NCBI GenBank assembly: GCA_026120035.1
Contig: JALRME010000001.1
Location: 1,067,909 to 1,131,908, forward strand
Direction of reading: 5' to 3'
DNA length: 64,000 bases
From: Coleophoma eucalyptorum
Taxonomy: Eukaryota > Ascomycota > Leotiomycetes > Helotiales > Dermateaceae
Positions within the stretch are counted from its first letter, which is position 1. Every line of letters starts with the position of its first letter. Of the stretch, positions 35,251 through 47,309 are shown in pieces. A model generated the notes under the pieces. That model worked only from the letters and a program-made list of their open reading frames with translations, made no database searches and was not told where the DNA came from. The translations under genes were made by a program, and so were the position numbers.

Positions 35251-36299
35251 TATGGCATAATATGAATATATCTCCAAAGAAACGAAAGAGAACACGTCTC
35301 CCTATGTAATTTCTATAAGGCAAACCGAGTGATAGAAAATCACAAAGAATTAAGATGTATCAATCAGTCCATCTGCCACTGACGTTGCTCTCCTTCCGTC
35401 TAAATTCCATATCAAGAAATGATCTACTAGACTTAGTGTGCACGAACGTTATTGTTTCAATTATCGTCAGGGGTGTTCTACTTATGCTGCAAAAGAACCT
35501 ATTACTCATACGACCAAACGGTTCTTCAAAAACTCAAAAACAAGGGCTACTGCCCCCTCGAAAGACAACCCCTAGAAATGATAGGCTCATTATCACGCTA
35601 AGTTTGCTATCACTAATTGCCTTGGTCGGCAGAAGTATACAAAGCAGTTAATCTGAACTGCGGCAGAGATTAAGCTTCTATCCATAACAGCCTTTTACAT
35701 CCACTGCTCTCAGATGGTATATATCTACTGCCAAGGTGCTGGTTTTCACCAAACTAGGCTATCTCCGATGCCATCCTCTGGGGATGTTGTGATATCATAA
35801 GATTGAGAGGCATACACGCCAATTTGTCGGGAAGACGCTTCTTGTATGGCGATTCTGTCACCTCCGGGTGCTTCATTGAGTAGCTGATCTGTTCTGCAAG
35901 ACTAGGAGCGTTCAGATGCCATTGCTCTTCGTCATCTCGCGTCCCTGGTTTCTTTCCAACTTCTCATTTCACCTACGCTACTTCCAGTGTTTCCACCAGC
36001 GTAGATAGCAGCATGACCACAGCTGAGAGCACTATAACAATTTATCAGAGGAAGGCATATGAGACCCGCTATTTGTCGTAGTCGTTGGCCTCGGTGTCCT
36101 GTATCCTCCAGGCTGGACAGTTCTTTAGCAATCGCTTCTTATGTCCAAACCTTGGCCATCAGAGATTGTCAGCTCGATCCTCAATGCACCCCGATATAGG
36201 ATGGGCGCAGCACTAGGTTTAGAAACCCACTAGACGAAGTGGTCTAATTAGCAGCGCGAGGCCGTAGCCTCCGCTTATCCATAAGTTTCGGCGTATCTT
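35251..36299. other. Intergenic region (1.05 kb), possible coding relic
   Basis: Lies between the calmodulin-like gene and the end of the Zn2Cys6 gene. No intact gene. On the minus strand, 35940-35754 gives an open, protein-like frame containing LNAPSLAEQISYSMKHPEV, and other protein-like pieces in shifted frames occur up to about 36180. They could be a decayed gene but are unrecognised. Confidence 0.3.
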
Positions 36300-38696
36300 T
36301 CATCCCTCTAGCCCCGAAGCCATAGCATCTTCAGGCATAAAAACACCGTCATAGATTCGATAACCAGCATTGGCGAACATAGTCTCCCACTGATCATTGT
36401 TATCAAAATTCCATCCGCTAAGCTCAGTCTCGTAGCCCATGCCTGCATTATTGGCATAGATATTATCTTGATTAGGTGCCATACCCTGGCCAGGTACAAA
36501 TGCCTGAGAATATGAGGCTTGTTGTGGAAGGATATCCTGAGCCATCTGATTTTGATCCAATTGCGAGCTTGTGACAGGGGTTGCGCCAGTTTGTTCGTTA
36601 TATTGCTGCATATTCTCTGTCTTAACTTCGTGGTGAGACTGACTAATTGGAACCCGCTTGTTTTGTTGCTTTGCCTTCTCATATTGAACAGCTACGTTAT
36701 TAAGGAAGCGTGCTTGAAGTGCACAACCTGTCTTTTGGGTTGCACACTGTGCCTCGAATGTCTGTGCGGTCTTCTTTATCGCCTCGATAGATGTGGCTTC
36801 AAACTCATTACTCATATGAGCAGGGAGTGAAAGAAGAAGCTAACGTAGTCAGTATCATTCTCAAACGTCTACATTACTGACATACCTTGATAAGAAAGAC
36901 TGCTGAGTAAGCCGTCATGACATGTACAGAATCCTGCGCAAAATAGAGTAGCTTCAGTGGACCAAATTGATCCGAGATCTGTTTAAGCATATCAAGTGCC
37001 GCTGAATAGCATGTCCAAACTGCTTGCTTGGATATTGGCGTGCCATTCTTCGAGGCTTTCAAGGACTCTTGTAGAGAGTAAGAATTAAGCAGCAGCCTAA
37101 GATGAGTTCCATAGAACTTTATCAAAAATGACTGACAACGATCTACTCGTTCTAACAAATTGTTAGAAAAATTCAAGTTCTAGGGCACCCTTACTACTCA
37201 CCATCTTCAGATATAGGATGCCAATGCTCCTCCCACCTTGTCAAGCTAGCATTCAATAATTTCATAAGGTTGTCACCCTGTTGTATATGCCGTGACGTGC
37301 GATCTGGAGAGACTAATTCCACAATTTCTGAGCTCAAAATCCGCAGAGTTACAAATGCAGAGAGCAAGGCGTCAGCGCCAAATACAGCACATGGTAATTT
37401 ATACCAATCTTGTGCTGTTGTAATGAAGTCATTCTGCTCAATCATACACGGCTTACCGACTTGCAGGCTGATACTATAGATACTGTCAATATCTCTCGAT
37501 TACTTGAGCTGATAGGTCGGCTTACCTTCTATCATAGACATAAAGTATTAGCCAAGTCCTGCGAGCATTTCTGGCCTCTCTGATCTGGAGTTCTGTCTCT
37601 CCTTCAAGAGACTCAGCGGTCGTAGGAGGTAATTTGTGCCACCCCAGCTCAATACACATCCGAATTGCATAACCTATCAGAAGCCATGATCTTGTATCAT
37701 CGGGCTCTTTCCAATATGTTGAAACAAGAATGGCTTGCACAATCTCTGGTGATTTCGTTCCCTGTGTGAAAGCTTTGGCCATCAAATGCTCTGTGTGAGC
37801 ACGAAGTTGAGAATGTAAGGGGGGATGGAAGGCTCGGGCAGCAGCAGCCAAAATGCTCGTGAGAAGGAAAGGTGAACGGTGTTGTACATATTCGAAGGTA
37901 TGGAGCGAAGGATCGAATTGGCTGATGAAAGGGTTGAGAGATCTCATGAAACTATCAAAGAGTCCCACGGCAATTGGGAAATTCAGAATCTTGCATCTTA
38001 TTGGATCATCGAGATGCTGAGTATACCGCCCTTCTGGAGAGGTATGATGTGCTGCCCCATCATCCTGTTCCTCCGGATCGGAGCCATTTGCTGTACTGAG
38101 GACATTCTGTAATGAAAATTTTCCGGTCTTGGCGTTCTTGTTGAGCAGTTCAGCAGGTTGCAGAGCATTTGATTCGTCCCATATACCCTTTTCCGACTGA
38201 CCACTTTGACCGACACTCGAGTAATGACTGGAAGCGCCATCTCGAAGCCCAGGCTCAATCATGGATTCATCGTTCTGAGACGCTGTCTCGGATGGCCACA
38301 GTTGATTGGACCCACGTGATTGTGTCGATGGGCCGGCTGGGGACAGTTGATCTTGAGTTTTTCTGACAAGTCTGTTATATTTGCAAGAGTCAGGTAACGT
38401 GCGGAGGCAGACAGGTTTGCAAATTGCCATACCTTGTTCCCGGCTTGCGACCACGTTTATGCTTTTCAAAGACACAATCCATGGACTTCCGAATACATCG
38501 TTCACATATTGCAGATGAAGGGTCTCTCCGACACTTCATTTTTACACTGCGACATGGCAGGCATGCATTAGAGCTGAGGCGTCAATTAGCAAATATGTTA
38601 TGATGTAAACGAATCACGTGGGTGCAATAATGCTAACCTCAAGCTTTTGGGCGGCGGAGCGCTTGAAGACTGTGCTCCAGCCTCATGATTCATCAT
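36300..38696 (-). CDS. Zn2Cys6 transcription factor with Fungal_trans domain (second)
   Basis: Six exons: 38696-38638, 38573-38433, 38371-37526, 37467-37202, 37151-36886, 36839-36300; 705 aa. The zinc cluster is Cys24, 27, 34, 43, 46 and 53 (spacing 2-6-8-2-6), formed across intron 1, followed by a basic KHKRGRKPG. The middle domain has GYAIRMCIELGWHKLPP and TWLILYVYDRSLQVGKPCMI, where splicing at 37525-37468 rebuilds the conserved DRSL...GKP motif. The C-terminus is Gln/Asn-rich with Met and acidic residues (about 560-705), a likely activation region. An ATG doublet lies at the start. Target unknown; neighbours on both sides are not obviously a pathway. Confidence 0.9.
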
Positions 38697-39217
38697 TGCG
38701 GTCTTTCAAGTTAAGGCGTCGGTGATCAAGAATGCGATGCGGAGAGATCAGATTCTGACTTGCAGCAGGTTGTTTGTGTAAGCGCGTTCGGCTAGAGCAA
38801 AATTAAACGCCGCGAATCTGAACCGGACCGAAGCGGAGATTTGTCAGCAGCCTCAAGATCTCGTCGCATGTCGAGATGCACTGCTTCCGGCCTTGTGGAG
38901 CAGATGTCGACGCTGGCAGGGCGGCCTTTGTGCTGGCAGACAGTCTACTTGGTGCTCTTTCGGTATCTGGGACGTGCTTGAAGGTTAGAGGTCGAAAGTC
39001 AGAGGAGGGGAGAAATGAGCGTCGGGCTAGATAGTAGAGTGTAGAGATCGAGCCGCAATCTACCGTACTGGCAACAAAATGTTACGCGACGAGAGGGGTC
39101 AATTGGCTCACATGACATTTTCAAGGTACTGCATGTACTCACGTGGAAGCGTGTGCGTATCTTGTCGTCGTGACAAGGAGAAGAAGCACAGTTGTGCAAT
39201 GTCATCGAGGGAATGAA
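38697..39217. other. Intergenic, promoter of second Zn2Cys6 gene
   Basis: About 520 bp, no gene recognised. Confidence 0.4.
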
Positions 39218-39844
39218 TTAGAAATTCTCCTTCTCTACGACGTTAAGGCCTCGCTCAAACATGAACTCCATACCGCGGGCCTCAGCTCTCTTTTGAGCTT
39301 CCTCCAGAGTTGCCAAGATACCTTCTTGGATCTTGACCTCGTCGCTAGTCATCTCTCTCTTCCCGCTCCCTACAAGTAATGCCTTACTCGCTGAAGTCAC
39401 CGCTTGCACAATGTCCCCATCGACACTTGCCAACACATCCATGAGCTCCTCCCCTTCCTCGCTCTCCTCGTCGAACTCGAGGTCCTGGGCCTGGCGGACA
39501 ATCTCGTCAAGTAATGATAGGGATTCAAATCCAAGGCCACAGCCCATCATGGCCCGGATTCGCTTCTGCGTTCGCTCAAACTCTGGACTTATCGTGACCG
39601 TCGCTTTCGAGGAAGCGTCTATTGATGATGTGAATAATTGTGGCATGGCGACTGAACTCGTCTTGTGCAGCCATCGCTTGGCTTGAAGTTCAAATTCTGT
39701 TGTGAAAGTTGGGTCGGCGGCCAAGATTGATCGCATGACCGTTCGTAGTCCATCCACGGGAAGACTTGAGATGATGGTGTCCGTCATCATGTTGATGTGA
39801 GCAGATTTGGCCGGAGCCTTGCTATCTACTGATGGAGCAGGCAT
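39218..39844 (-). CDS. Conserved-looking protein of unknown function (208 aa)
   Basis: Single exon from ATG 39844 (MPAPSVDSK); the frame is open further upstream but only with non-ATG starts. Helical throughout, no signal peptide, no membrane segment. Features are an acidic patch (LEFDEESEEGEELMDVL), a Cys-Gly stretch (AMMGCGLGFESLSLLDEIV), and a charged C-terminal helix (IQEGILATLEEAQKRAEARG). Codon use and composition look like a real gene and it has the start of a long promoter shared with the aldo/keto reductase. I do not recognise the family and assign no function. Confidence 0.65.
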   Translation of the reverse strand: MPAPSVDSKAPAKSAHINMMTDTIISSLPVDGLRTVMRSILAADPTFTTEFELQAKRWLHKTSSVAMPQLFTSSIDASSKATVTISPEFERTQKRIRAMMGCGLGFESLSLLDEIVRQAQDLEFDEESEEGEELMDVLASVDGDIVQAVTSASKALLVGSGKREMTSDEVKIQEGILATLEEAQKRAEARGMEFMFERGLNVVEKENF

Positions 39845-40643
39845 TATGGATGGTAACGGTTGGAGGTAAGGGAATGATAGGCTATGAAGAAGATGCCCAC
39901 AAACAGTGCATGTGTCTGCCGGTTGAGACGAGTCGCGTAGGCCAGATGAGATGAAGACGAGACAGAAGTATTTGTGGAATGTGGAAGGTGAAATGGGAAA
40001 TGGGAAAGGGAAAATAGGAAATGCGAAATCTGGAAGCACGTTCAAGTATGGTAATGATAACTCTCGCAGCAGCTTATCATCGGGCAACCAAAGACGGAAT
40101 TGGGCATGGGGAGGAAACAATTGTCCGGAGTTTCAACTGATTGAAGGAGGAATGGAATCGCGATTCTCTTTGCTGCAGTAGCCAATCCTGGCACTGCCCC
40201 GGCTTGCTCGTGCTCGCTGAGTCGTGAGGCCCCGATATCTCTAGGGGTGGCACACGGTAATCAATTTGGACGGCGAAACGGTGAATTTCATAATTGGCAC
40301 CCCGCACGACTTTTCTATCGTATCAGCCCGGGAATCTTGTATTGTCGGATTGTTGCTGCTATCACTTGTCAGCTGCCGCTGGCAACCCCATTCTTTTTCT
40401 CCTATGCTTTTCTTTAGGTCGCCGGTGCCTCAATCAATCTAAGCGCATCACTCGTATTCGCCGCTGGTCCTCGGCTCCGTTTCTGGTGATATGGGCAGCA
40501 AAGCGGACATGCCAACCAGTTGTCTTGTTGGTATTTTATCTTATCGAGCCCGACGTAAATATATCCCAAGCCAGTTCCGATTTGACCTTGACTGCAACAA
40601 CGACAAGAATTTTCCCCCAACACCAACCCTACAATCATAAAGC
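39845..40643. promoter_or_regulatory. Divergent intergenic region, unknown protein / aldo-keto reductase
   Basis: About 800 bp. A purine-rich stretch with repeated GGGAAA/GGAAAT units lies at 39986-40027. Overlapping featureless open frames on both strands. No gene. Confidence 0.4.
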
Positions 40644-42170
40644 ATGGCCCCCGAAGAGTCGCCACTCACCAATGGCGTACATGAGATCGAGACTTTCCAA
40701 CTTGGACCGCACACAGTACCACGTGTTTTTGGAGGATTATGGCAGATGTCAAGCCCAGCTTGGGGGACGGCACCAAGATCAAAGATCATCAAACAATTCA
40801 AGAAACATGTCGAGGCCGGCTTCACAGCATTCGGTGTGTTCTACCGCCACCCATTCAGCTCACGTGTCCACGCTAATCATTGGGTTTAGATATGGCGGAC
40901 CACTACGGCGATGCTGAAGTAGTTTTTGTAAGCTTCTTTCAGTTCCATTTGTTTTGTTGGAGTGATTTCACGGGCCCAACTTGACTTCTTGTTTGAAGCC
41001 AATCAGAATTTGTAGATCTAGGCTGGTGGTACAGGAGTCTGGTTGCAAGCTGCTAGTGCAGATAACTATGTTGTTCGAAAGGCTCCAGGAACTGCTTATG
41101 AGCTTGGCTACGAAGCACAAATTTCATTTATATAAATGAGCAGCTCATATTAGTCCAAAAGCGAGGACTTAGAGGACCAGCGGTAGGAAAACCAGACGTA
41201 CTAACCGTAATCCAAGGGCAAATTTCGATCTTCACAACCAAACCCAGAATCAATATTCTGTGCTACCAAATACTGCATCTTTCAACCGGTCACGATCACG
41301 AAGGAAGTTGTAGAGGCCAATATCTCTCAGCGAGCAAAGAGAACCAACGGAGTCGACCTGTTGCAATTCCATTGGCAAGATGTAAGTTGTCGCAAAACCG
41401 GCTCTGAAAGCAGGACTTATCGGGATCTTAGTACAATGACAAACAATACATCCAAGCTCTTAAGCACATCGAGGAAGACGAACGAGTAAAGGTCGTTGGA
41501 CTGTGTAACTTTGATACCGAGCGAACCAAAGAAATTGCCGAGGCTGGTGTCAAGGTCGTCTCCAACCAAGTTCAATTCTCGCTCATTGACTCGCGACCAA
41601 TCTTTGCAATGGGTGAGGTTTGTCAGAAATATGATATTAAACTTCTTACTTATGGAACTCTGGTATGTATCTCACAAGATAACAGAAGACCTGAATATCA
41701 CTAATGATGACAATTAGTGCGGTGGTTTAATTGCGGACAAGTGGCTTGGTCAAGCAGCACCGGATCTCTATAGTGAAAACTTTACACCCAGTCAGCGAAA
41801 AGTAAGTATCATGCCTCTCACTCTTTTGGAAGAAAGATACTTACCCAAATTTCAGTATTTCGAAGCCATCAATGTCTGGGGCGGCTGGGAACTGTTCCAA
41901 GAGCTTCTTCAAGTTCTCTCCGTCATTGGTGCGAAATACAAAGTCTCGATTTCCAACGTAGCTACGAGATGGGTTCTTGACTTCCCCTACGTGGGTGCCG
42001 TGATCGTTGGTTGCAGAATGGGGGTCAGTGATCACTCGGATGAGAACATGGCTTGCTTTGGTTGGACCTTGGACCAAGGCGATCAGGAAGCTATTGATAA
42101 GGTATTGGCAAAGAGCAAGAGGGAGGATATGTTTAGGGATATGGGCGATTGTGGTGCTGAGTACAGATGA
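40644..42170 (+). CDS. Aldo/keto reductase family oxidoreductase
   Basis: Six exons: 40644-40833, 40890-40927, 41217-41381, 41432-41662, 41718-41801, 41856-42170; 340 aa with every phase consistent. Catalytic tetrad candidates are Asp and Tyr in DMADHYGDAE (assembled across intron 1), Lys in FCATKYCIF and His in LLQFHWQD. Cofactor-side landmarks are VKVVGLCNFDTE, VSNQVQFSLID, YGTLCGGLIADKW and AVIVGCRMG. Intron 2 (40928-41216) is 289 nt, far longer than the others, yet has a perfect TACTAAC branch site near its end. The family reduces aldehydes and ketones with NADPH; this branch resembles fungal D-xylose/pyridoxal-type and auxiliary AKRs without a known substrate. Cytosolic. Confidence 0.87.
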
Positions 42171-42353
42171 GTATAATATGAGTGATGTAAATGAAATATA
42201 GGGATGTTATTCGAGTTGTATATATTGCTTTATTCTTGTATATTTCATGATTGTTATCATGTTGCGTATCATAATGGAAAACATGGTTTCCTGTATCAAT
42301 TGATGCTCTTTATTCTTCTCCACAGGCCCCCATCACGTCTCTAAGAAACAAGT

Positions 42354-42785
42354 CTAATTGCCCTCCAAGCCCACAACAGTTGTCTCTCCATGCCTGAATG
42401 TCCTAATTCCCGTCCTCACAATCCTCAATTGGCTCTTGCAATTTGGATCCGGACAAGCAACCAACGCATCAGTAGACATCCAATCATTTTTATGAGTCAT
42501 CCTTTGCTTTGCAGCAAGTAATGGCAAAACAGCAGCTATATCAAAATACCAAGCATCACTTTTCAGCCGACGATCTTATCTCTGAATGAGAACAGGCGAG
42601 GTGAAACACTTACACAGCGAGTATATAGAGATCCCTTGCCCTGCCGGTAGATGTAACATCTCTCCTTCTAGTGTAAAGTGGTCTCCTGCTTTGGCACCGC
42701 AGATGATCTTCTCGCCTGCGGGACAGACGACCTCAACGCGAAGATCATAGAGCTCGAAAGCATCGGATGGTGATTCGGTAGCCAT
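42354..42785 (-). CDS. TIGR04076-like small protein
   Basis: Exons 42785-42614 and 42535-42354 (78-nt intron), 117 aa. The start ATG 42785 gives MATESPSDAFELYDLRVEVV. The conserved core reads GEKIICGAKAGDHFTLEGEM and continues with LHLPAGQGISIYSL. Past the intron it reads SAVLPLLAAKQRMTHKNDWM, then VACPDPNCKSQLRIVRTG. This is the TIGR04076 family pattern (small cytosolic proteins with a CxxC-like pair), function unknown. Convergent with the aldo/keto reductase. Confidence 0.8.
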
Positions 42786-44634
42786 TTTGTATACACCGAG
42801 TTGCTTCTTGGCTCTGAACAAATTTGATTTTTGGTTTTGGCGACAAAGAGACCAAAATATAGAAAAGTCGTTCAAATGTTCAAGCTGTTAGAACCCAATC
42901 GTCTCGACCAAGCCTCGTCCTTCTCCAAGTCGACGAATTATCACAAATAAGCGAGCAAAGGACAACGGAGAACAACGAGAGGAGAATGCTATCTTCGGTA
43001 TCTCAATATGATCTATCAGTTGCAAACAAACCATGCCTCGGTGTTCTTGTGAAGCAGGGTACAGATAGACTTTCATGAATGTCTGACTCGGGCGCGGATG
43101 GACGGATGGCTTGCAACCTCGCCGAGAACTCACCGGTGCGTGCAACCCATATCTTTGGTTTAAATGCCGACGGCATTCCAGGCATATCATCACGTGGATT
43201 GGCGTGCTCGTTGCATTTGCGACTTTCAAGGCGGGGTACACTGTAAGTATTAAGATACGGAATCGCCTATCATATCTAGTTGAATACCGGGAAATCTGAT
43301 GCAACCTATCTGTCTGTACAGGTTGGTCGGATTTGCACGTCACGTGAATTGTCACACTGAGCACATCCGCTTAGCAGCTTCCGCGTTAGCGTACCCGTCG
43401 TGCATGCAGTGGAGAGGAAGCTCAATCATACCGAGGTTCCTCAGAGATTCTGCCATTATTGCCTAAGCTTGAAAGCGCAAGAATCGCCAATTGTTGCCGC
43501 TGCAGTGTCTGGCTCCTCCAAAATAGCCATCTCTTCAAGATAAGATGGGTCGGGATGTCGTAGAGAGTTTGCAGGAGCATGTGCAGCTCCATGTATGTCT
43601 TACTGTCAGAGATTAGGCATATTGGAAGCCAAAGGTATGATTGTATCTTCGCTCAAGACCTTATAATCTAGTGGTATAACACTCAAGCTCATCGATATCA
43701 AGATATCACACCAATAGGTTGTCTTTCCCTGTCTTAGCCTTCTTCCTCCCCGGCCTCGTCATGGAGCCTTGGCAAACTGTCAATTAATGACTATTTCTGA
43801 GAATTCGAAGGGGCCTTCCGAAAGTGCGCGCGCACCTCAATTTACACTTTCAGGGTGCCAATGTACGAAGTACAGAATAGTTTTGAGACTCCACTCAACC
43901 TTCCATTGCAGGTAAGAAACTCGGGCGGAGCAATGTCACGGTTCTTGCAATACATTATACAAACGAAACCCGTATGAGCGGTTCTGGAGAATACAATCAC
44001 CTGGGTTAACTTCATTTTTTGGGGTACCGCGCGGCTAATAATACTCAAAGATGATGATGAGGAGATCAGCAAGCAAGAAAACTCAATTCTGGAAGGTCCT
44101 TCGCACACCGTGTTTGTCAGACTATGCCTAGCCTGGATGTGCCACCGACCCGACCACGAAGTGACATGGATGGAGAACATGCCATAAAAAGATCGTGCAT
44201 CGACGACACAAGCCAGATTCGGAGATATTGAACGGAAACTACAGCGTACAATAGGGGTTGAATGGGATAAGCGACAAAAAATGGATCTCTAGGCCGCGCA
44301 AGGACCAAGGATACATGCATGTCACGGTCCTCGGAGACACCAAATATGGCAAGACATACAAGGGCGCAGTGGGATGTCACTTCACCTAGAGTACTTATAA
44401 GTCTCTGCCCCAATTACATCCCTATCAATCTCTTGAAAAACGCCAAAAGAGGAGAAGGAGGCGACGGTTAAGAATTTCCACGTTCTCATATATACATGCC
44501 GAGCATTTAGGCTCAAAGATCAGACGGACGGAGCCGAATGGAGACGACTACAGACGTGACTTTGAAAAAACTTCTTGATTCTTATTCAATCTTTATTGTT
44601 TAACGCTACTTGAGTAGCAATATTGTTGACTCTC
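42786..44634. other. Long intergenic region (1.85 kb)
   Basis: Divergent promoters of the TIGR04076-like gene and the amidohydrolase-like gene. A 158-codon frame at 43364-42888 on the minus strand starts on GTG, has mixed composition and no domain. A tRNA-like A-box string near 43671 lacks a matching B-box. Confidence 0.4.
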
Positions 44635-46623
44635 ATGTCTCGGAAGATGCGTACAGCGCCATCTCATCCGCATGGGCATATCGGGAACCTTCTCTCTCCT
44701 ACAATCTTTACTTTGACACCACCAGTTGGACCGCCTCCTCCGCCACCTACAGGACCAATCCCTGCGATTCCACCAGCAGCATCCCGAACAAAATCACCTC
44801 CTCCATCAAGAACTTTGGAACTTCCTATAATTGCAACACCGCGACCAAAATCTCCTCCTCCTCCATCTTCACGGGGATCTTCAGAGATCCCTATTCTTAT
44901 TATAGCACCGTCGCAGGATGTACCTTCGCCCACAAATATCATTAAACCACTATACGCTATTCATGAAGAAGAAGATAATATAGATATTAATGTGTTGCGC
45001 CCACGAAGATCAAACCGAGTGCCTTCGCAAAAGCCCTGGGCTCCTGGGCCGCATACTCCTTATGTACTGTACGATTGTCAACTGGTAGATCCTCGGAATG
45101 GGATCCTCAGAAAAGATGTCACGATATTCCTGGCTGAGGGCAAGATTGCCAGTATTGCGCCGACTACGGAGAAGGATAGGACAAGGACGACTCGCCATGC
45201 TGGTGTAAAAGCTGTCAAGATTAACGGAAAAGAGTTCTTTGTCTGTCCTGGATTGATTGATTGTAAGTATTCATATTTCGTCCTCTGACTCTATTCGAGT
45301 TCTGCAATAAATTTGGGCAAAGAGATTGATGTTTGGATAGGTCATGTTCATCTTATGGCGAATAATAGTAAGGTACTCTTCACTATTCCGCCGGTAATGT
45401 ACTATGGTTGACAATGATTTTAGAATAATCGTGGGTTTTCAACAGCTCGACAGGAATTGGCTGTGATGCGCTCAGCTGGTGTCCTGCGAGGAATGCTTTC
45501 TAATGGCTTTACCACTGTACGAGATGCGGGAGGCGCAACTATTGTACATAGTAAAGCCACCGAGGAATTCCTGGTTCCTGGTCCACGTGTGTTCCAAGGA
45601 GGAAAAATGCTTTTCCAGACCGGTGGACTTTGTGATACGCCTGAAAACTGGGAACGGGACGAAGATTGCAGTAGTTCATGTTGTGGAGTAATGGAAGGAG
45701 ATACTGCATCAGTGGGAAAAGTCGTCGATGGTGTACCAGAGTGTACCAAAGCTGTGAGAGAAGGTGTACGAAACGGAGCCAATCACATTAATATTTGCGT
45801 AAGTGAAGACTTTCTTACTACTGAATCCAAAGCAAAGGGAGCTCGTCAGCTCATCCTCAGAAAACAGATCTCAGGAGGGCCCGCAGACAATAACTATAAT
45901 AGCCTGCTCTTTAATACTGAAGAAATACGCGCAATTACGAGCACGAGCAAGAACATGAAGAATGTCCCGGTATCCGCTCACTGCTATACGTCTTCTGCAA
46001 TCCACCACGCTGTTGAGTGCGGTGTAAGCAGCATCGAACACGGCAACATGCTCGTTCCCGAAACAGCACAACTAATGGCCAGTAAAGGAATCTTCCTGAC
46101 TCCTACTTTAACACCTCATACATTACCTTCAGTTTCCAATCAGCCTTCCCTTGCCCAGAAACAGAATTCACTTCTAGGAAATGCTGGTCTCCAATCTCTC
46201 CGCATAGCCAACGAAGCAGGAGTGTCCGTTTGTTTTGGCACCGGCACAACACCCTCCACTCTCTCATTCCAAACCTATGAATTCGCTATCCGTTCTCGAT
46301 TCCTGCCTAGTAACATAATCTTACAACAGGCGACCATTAACGCAGCAAAACTACTTGGCATGGAAGGGAAACTCGGCGAGATTATTCCTGGTGCTTTTGC
46401 GGATTTGTTGTTCCTGCGGCGGAATCCATTGGTTGATGTGGGCTGTCTGGATATAAATGAGGCAGATGGGTTTGATGATGAGAGCTCGCCCACGGCAGAT
46501 GGAGAAAAGGACACTAAGAGCAAAAGAGATGGAGGGAATTTAGCGCTTGTTATGAAGGATGGTCGAATAGTGCTGAGCCAAATTGAGGGTGTGGGTGTTG
46601 AGAGGGCTTGTGCTTGGGATTGA
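44635..46623 (+). CDS. Amidohydrolase-superfamily protein with Pro-rich N-terminus, probably lacking key metal ligands
   Basis: Exons 44635-45262, 45341-45372, 45424-45798 and 45868-46623; 596 aa (619 if the in-frame 69-nt intron 45799-45867 is kept). Residues 1-105 are Pro/Ser-rich (GPPPPPPTGPIPAIPP), followed by an imidazolonepropionase/prolidase-like barrel. Landmarks are FFVCPGLIDCHVHLMAN (metal HxH, rebuilt by splicing), SNGFTTVRDAGGATI, VSAHCYTSSAIHHAVE, VSSIEHGNM and the ending LGEIIPGAFADLLFLRRNPL. Two usual metal ligands look replaced: HIK is NHIN (Lys to Asn) and GTD is FGTGTT (Asp to Gly). It may be an inactive or altered hydrolase. Function unknown. Confidence 0.78.
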
Positions 46624-47309
46624 AAGTATCTGAGAAGGATATTGGGGACTTTGTAGGATATTGTAGGAAGGGCTGTATATATGAAGTGGAAGTGATTAGT
46701 CCGGGCATTTTAAGGTTTGCCTGTGTAACTGTAGAATATAGGAAGTCGTAGCTTGCGGCCAAGGCAGCTTTTTTGTAAATACGGGTTTTAAGAGGCTTCC
46801 AAGGAATAATATATTTGGAATGAGCAAATAAAAACTTGTCTATCATATCATCTACGCTAGGGGTAAATGAGCACTAATTATGCGAATGTGAAGGACTCGA
46901 GAAAGGAGCCCTCCACCTTCTGCCGAAAAGACATCCAAGCAAGGATGCTGAGATTTTAAACCTTTCTGTACCTTATCCTTATCTACAAAAATACCAGTGC
47001 GCAAGTACCTCTTGATTTAAACTCATGCCTTGCATATCTATTAACCGCACGCTTGCACATCTAAACTTCTTTGGAACACCGTTGAATAATCGCTCGCTTG
47101 CATCACTTAAAGGGAACAGAAAGGGAAATGGCCGTCAGCATAGCATATGCTTTTCGTAAGAGGCGCATCTTAGAACGCCGGGCAATCGTCTGTTATGCAA
47201 CAAAAATTGCTCCTCCACGGGGAAAATAAGTCCATCCCACTCCTCAAGTTTTAGGTACCTTAACAGTACATACTCGCCTAATTCCACCCATCCATGCCAT
47301 GCGATACCA
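46624..47309. other. Convergent 3' intergenic region
   Basis: About 690 bp between the amidohydrolase stop and the third Zn2Cys6 gene's stop; no gene seen. Confidence 0.4.

Noticed and set aside
42888..43364. 158-codon minus-strand open frame
   Set aside because: Non-ATG start, irregular composition, no recognisable motif apart from a chance CxxC.
43661..43700. tRNA-like string (TAATCTAGTGGTATAAC)
   Set aside because: Resembles an A-box/D-arm, but no B-box, acceptor stem or T-arm follows within tRNA distance.
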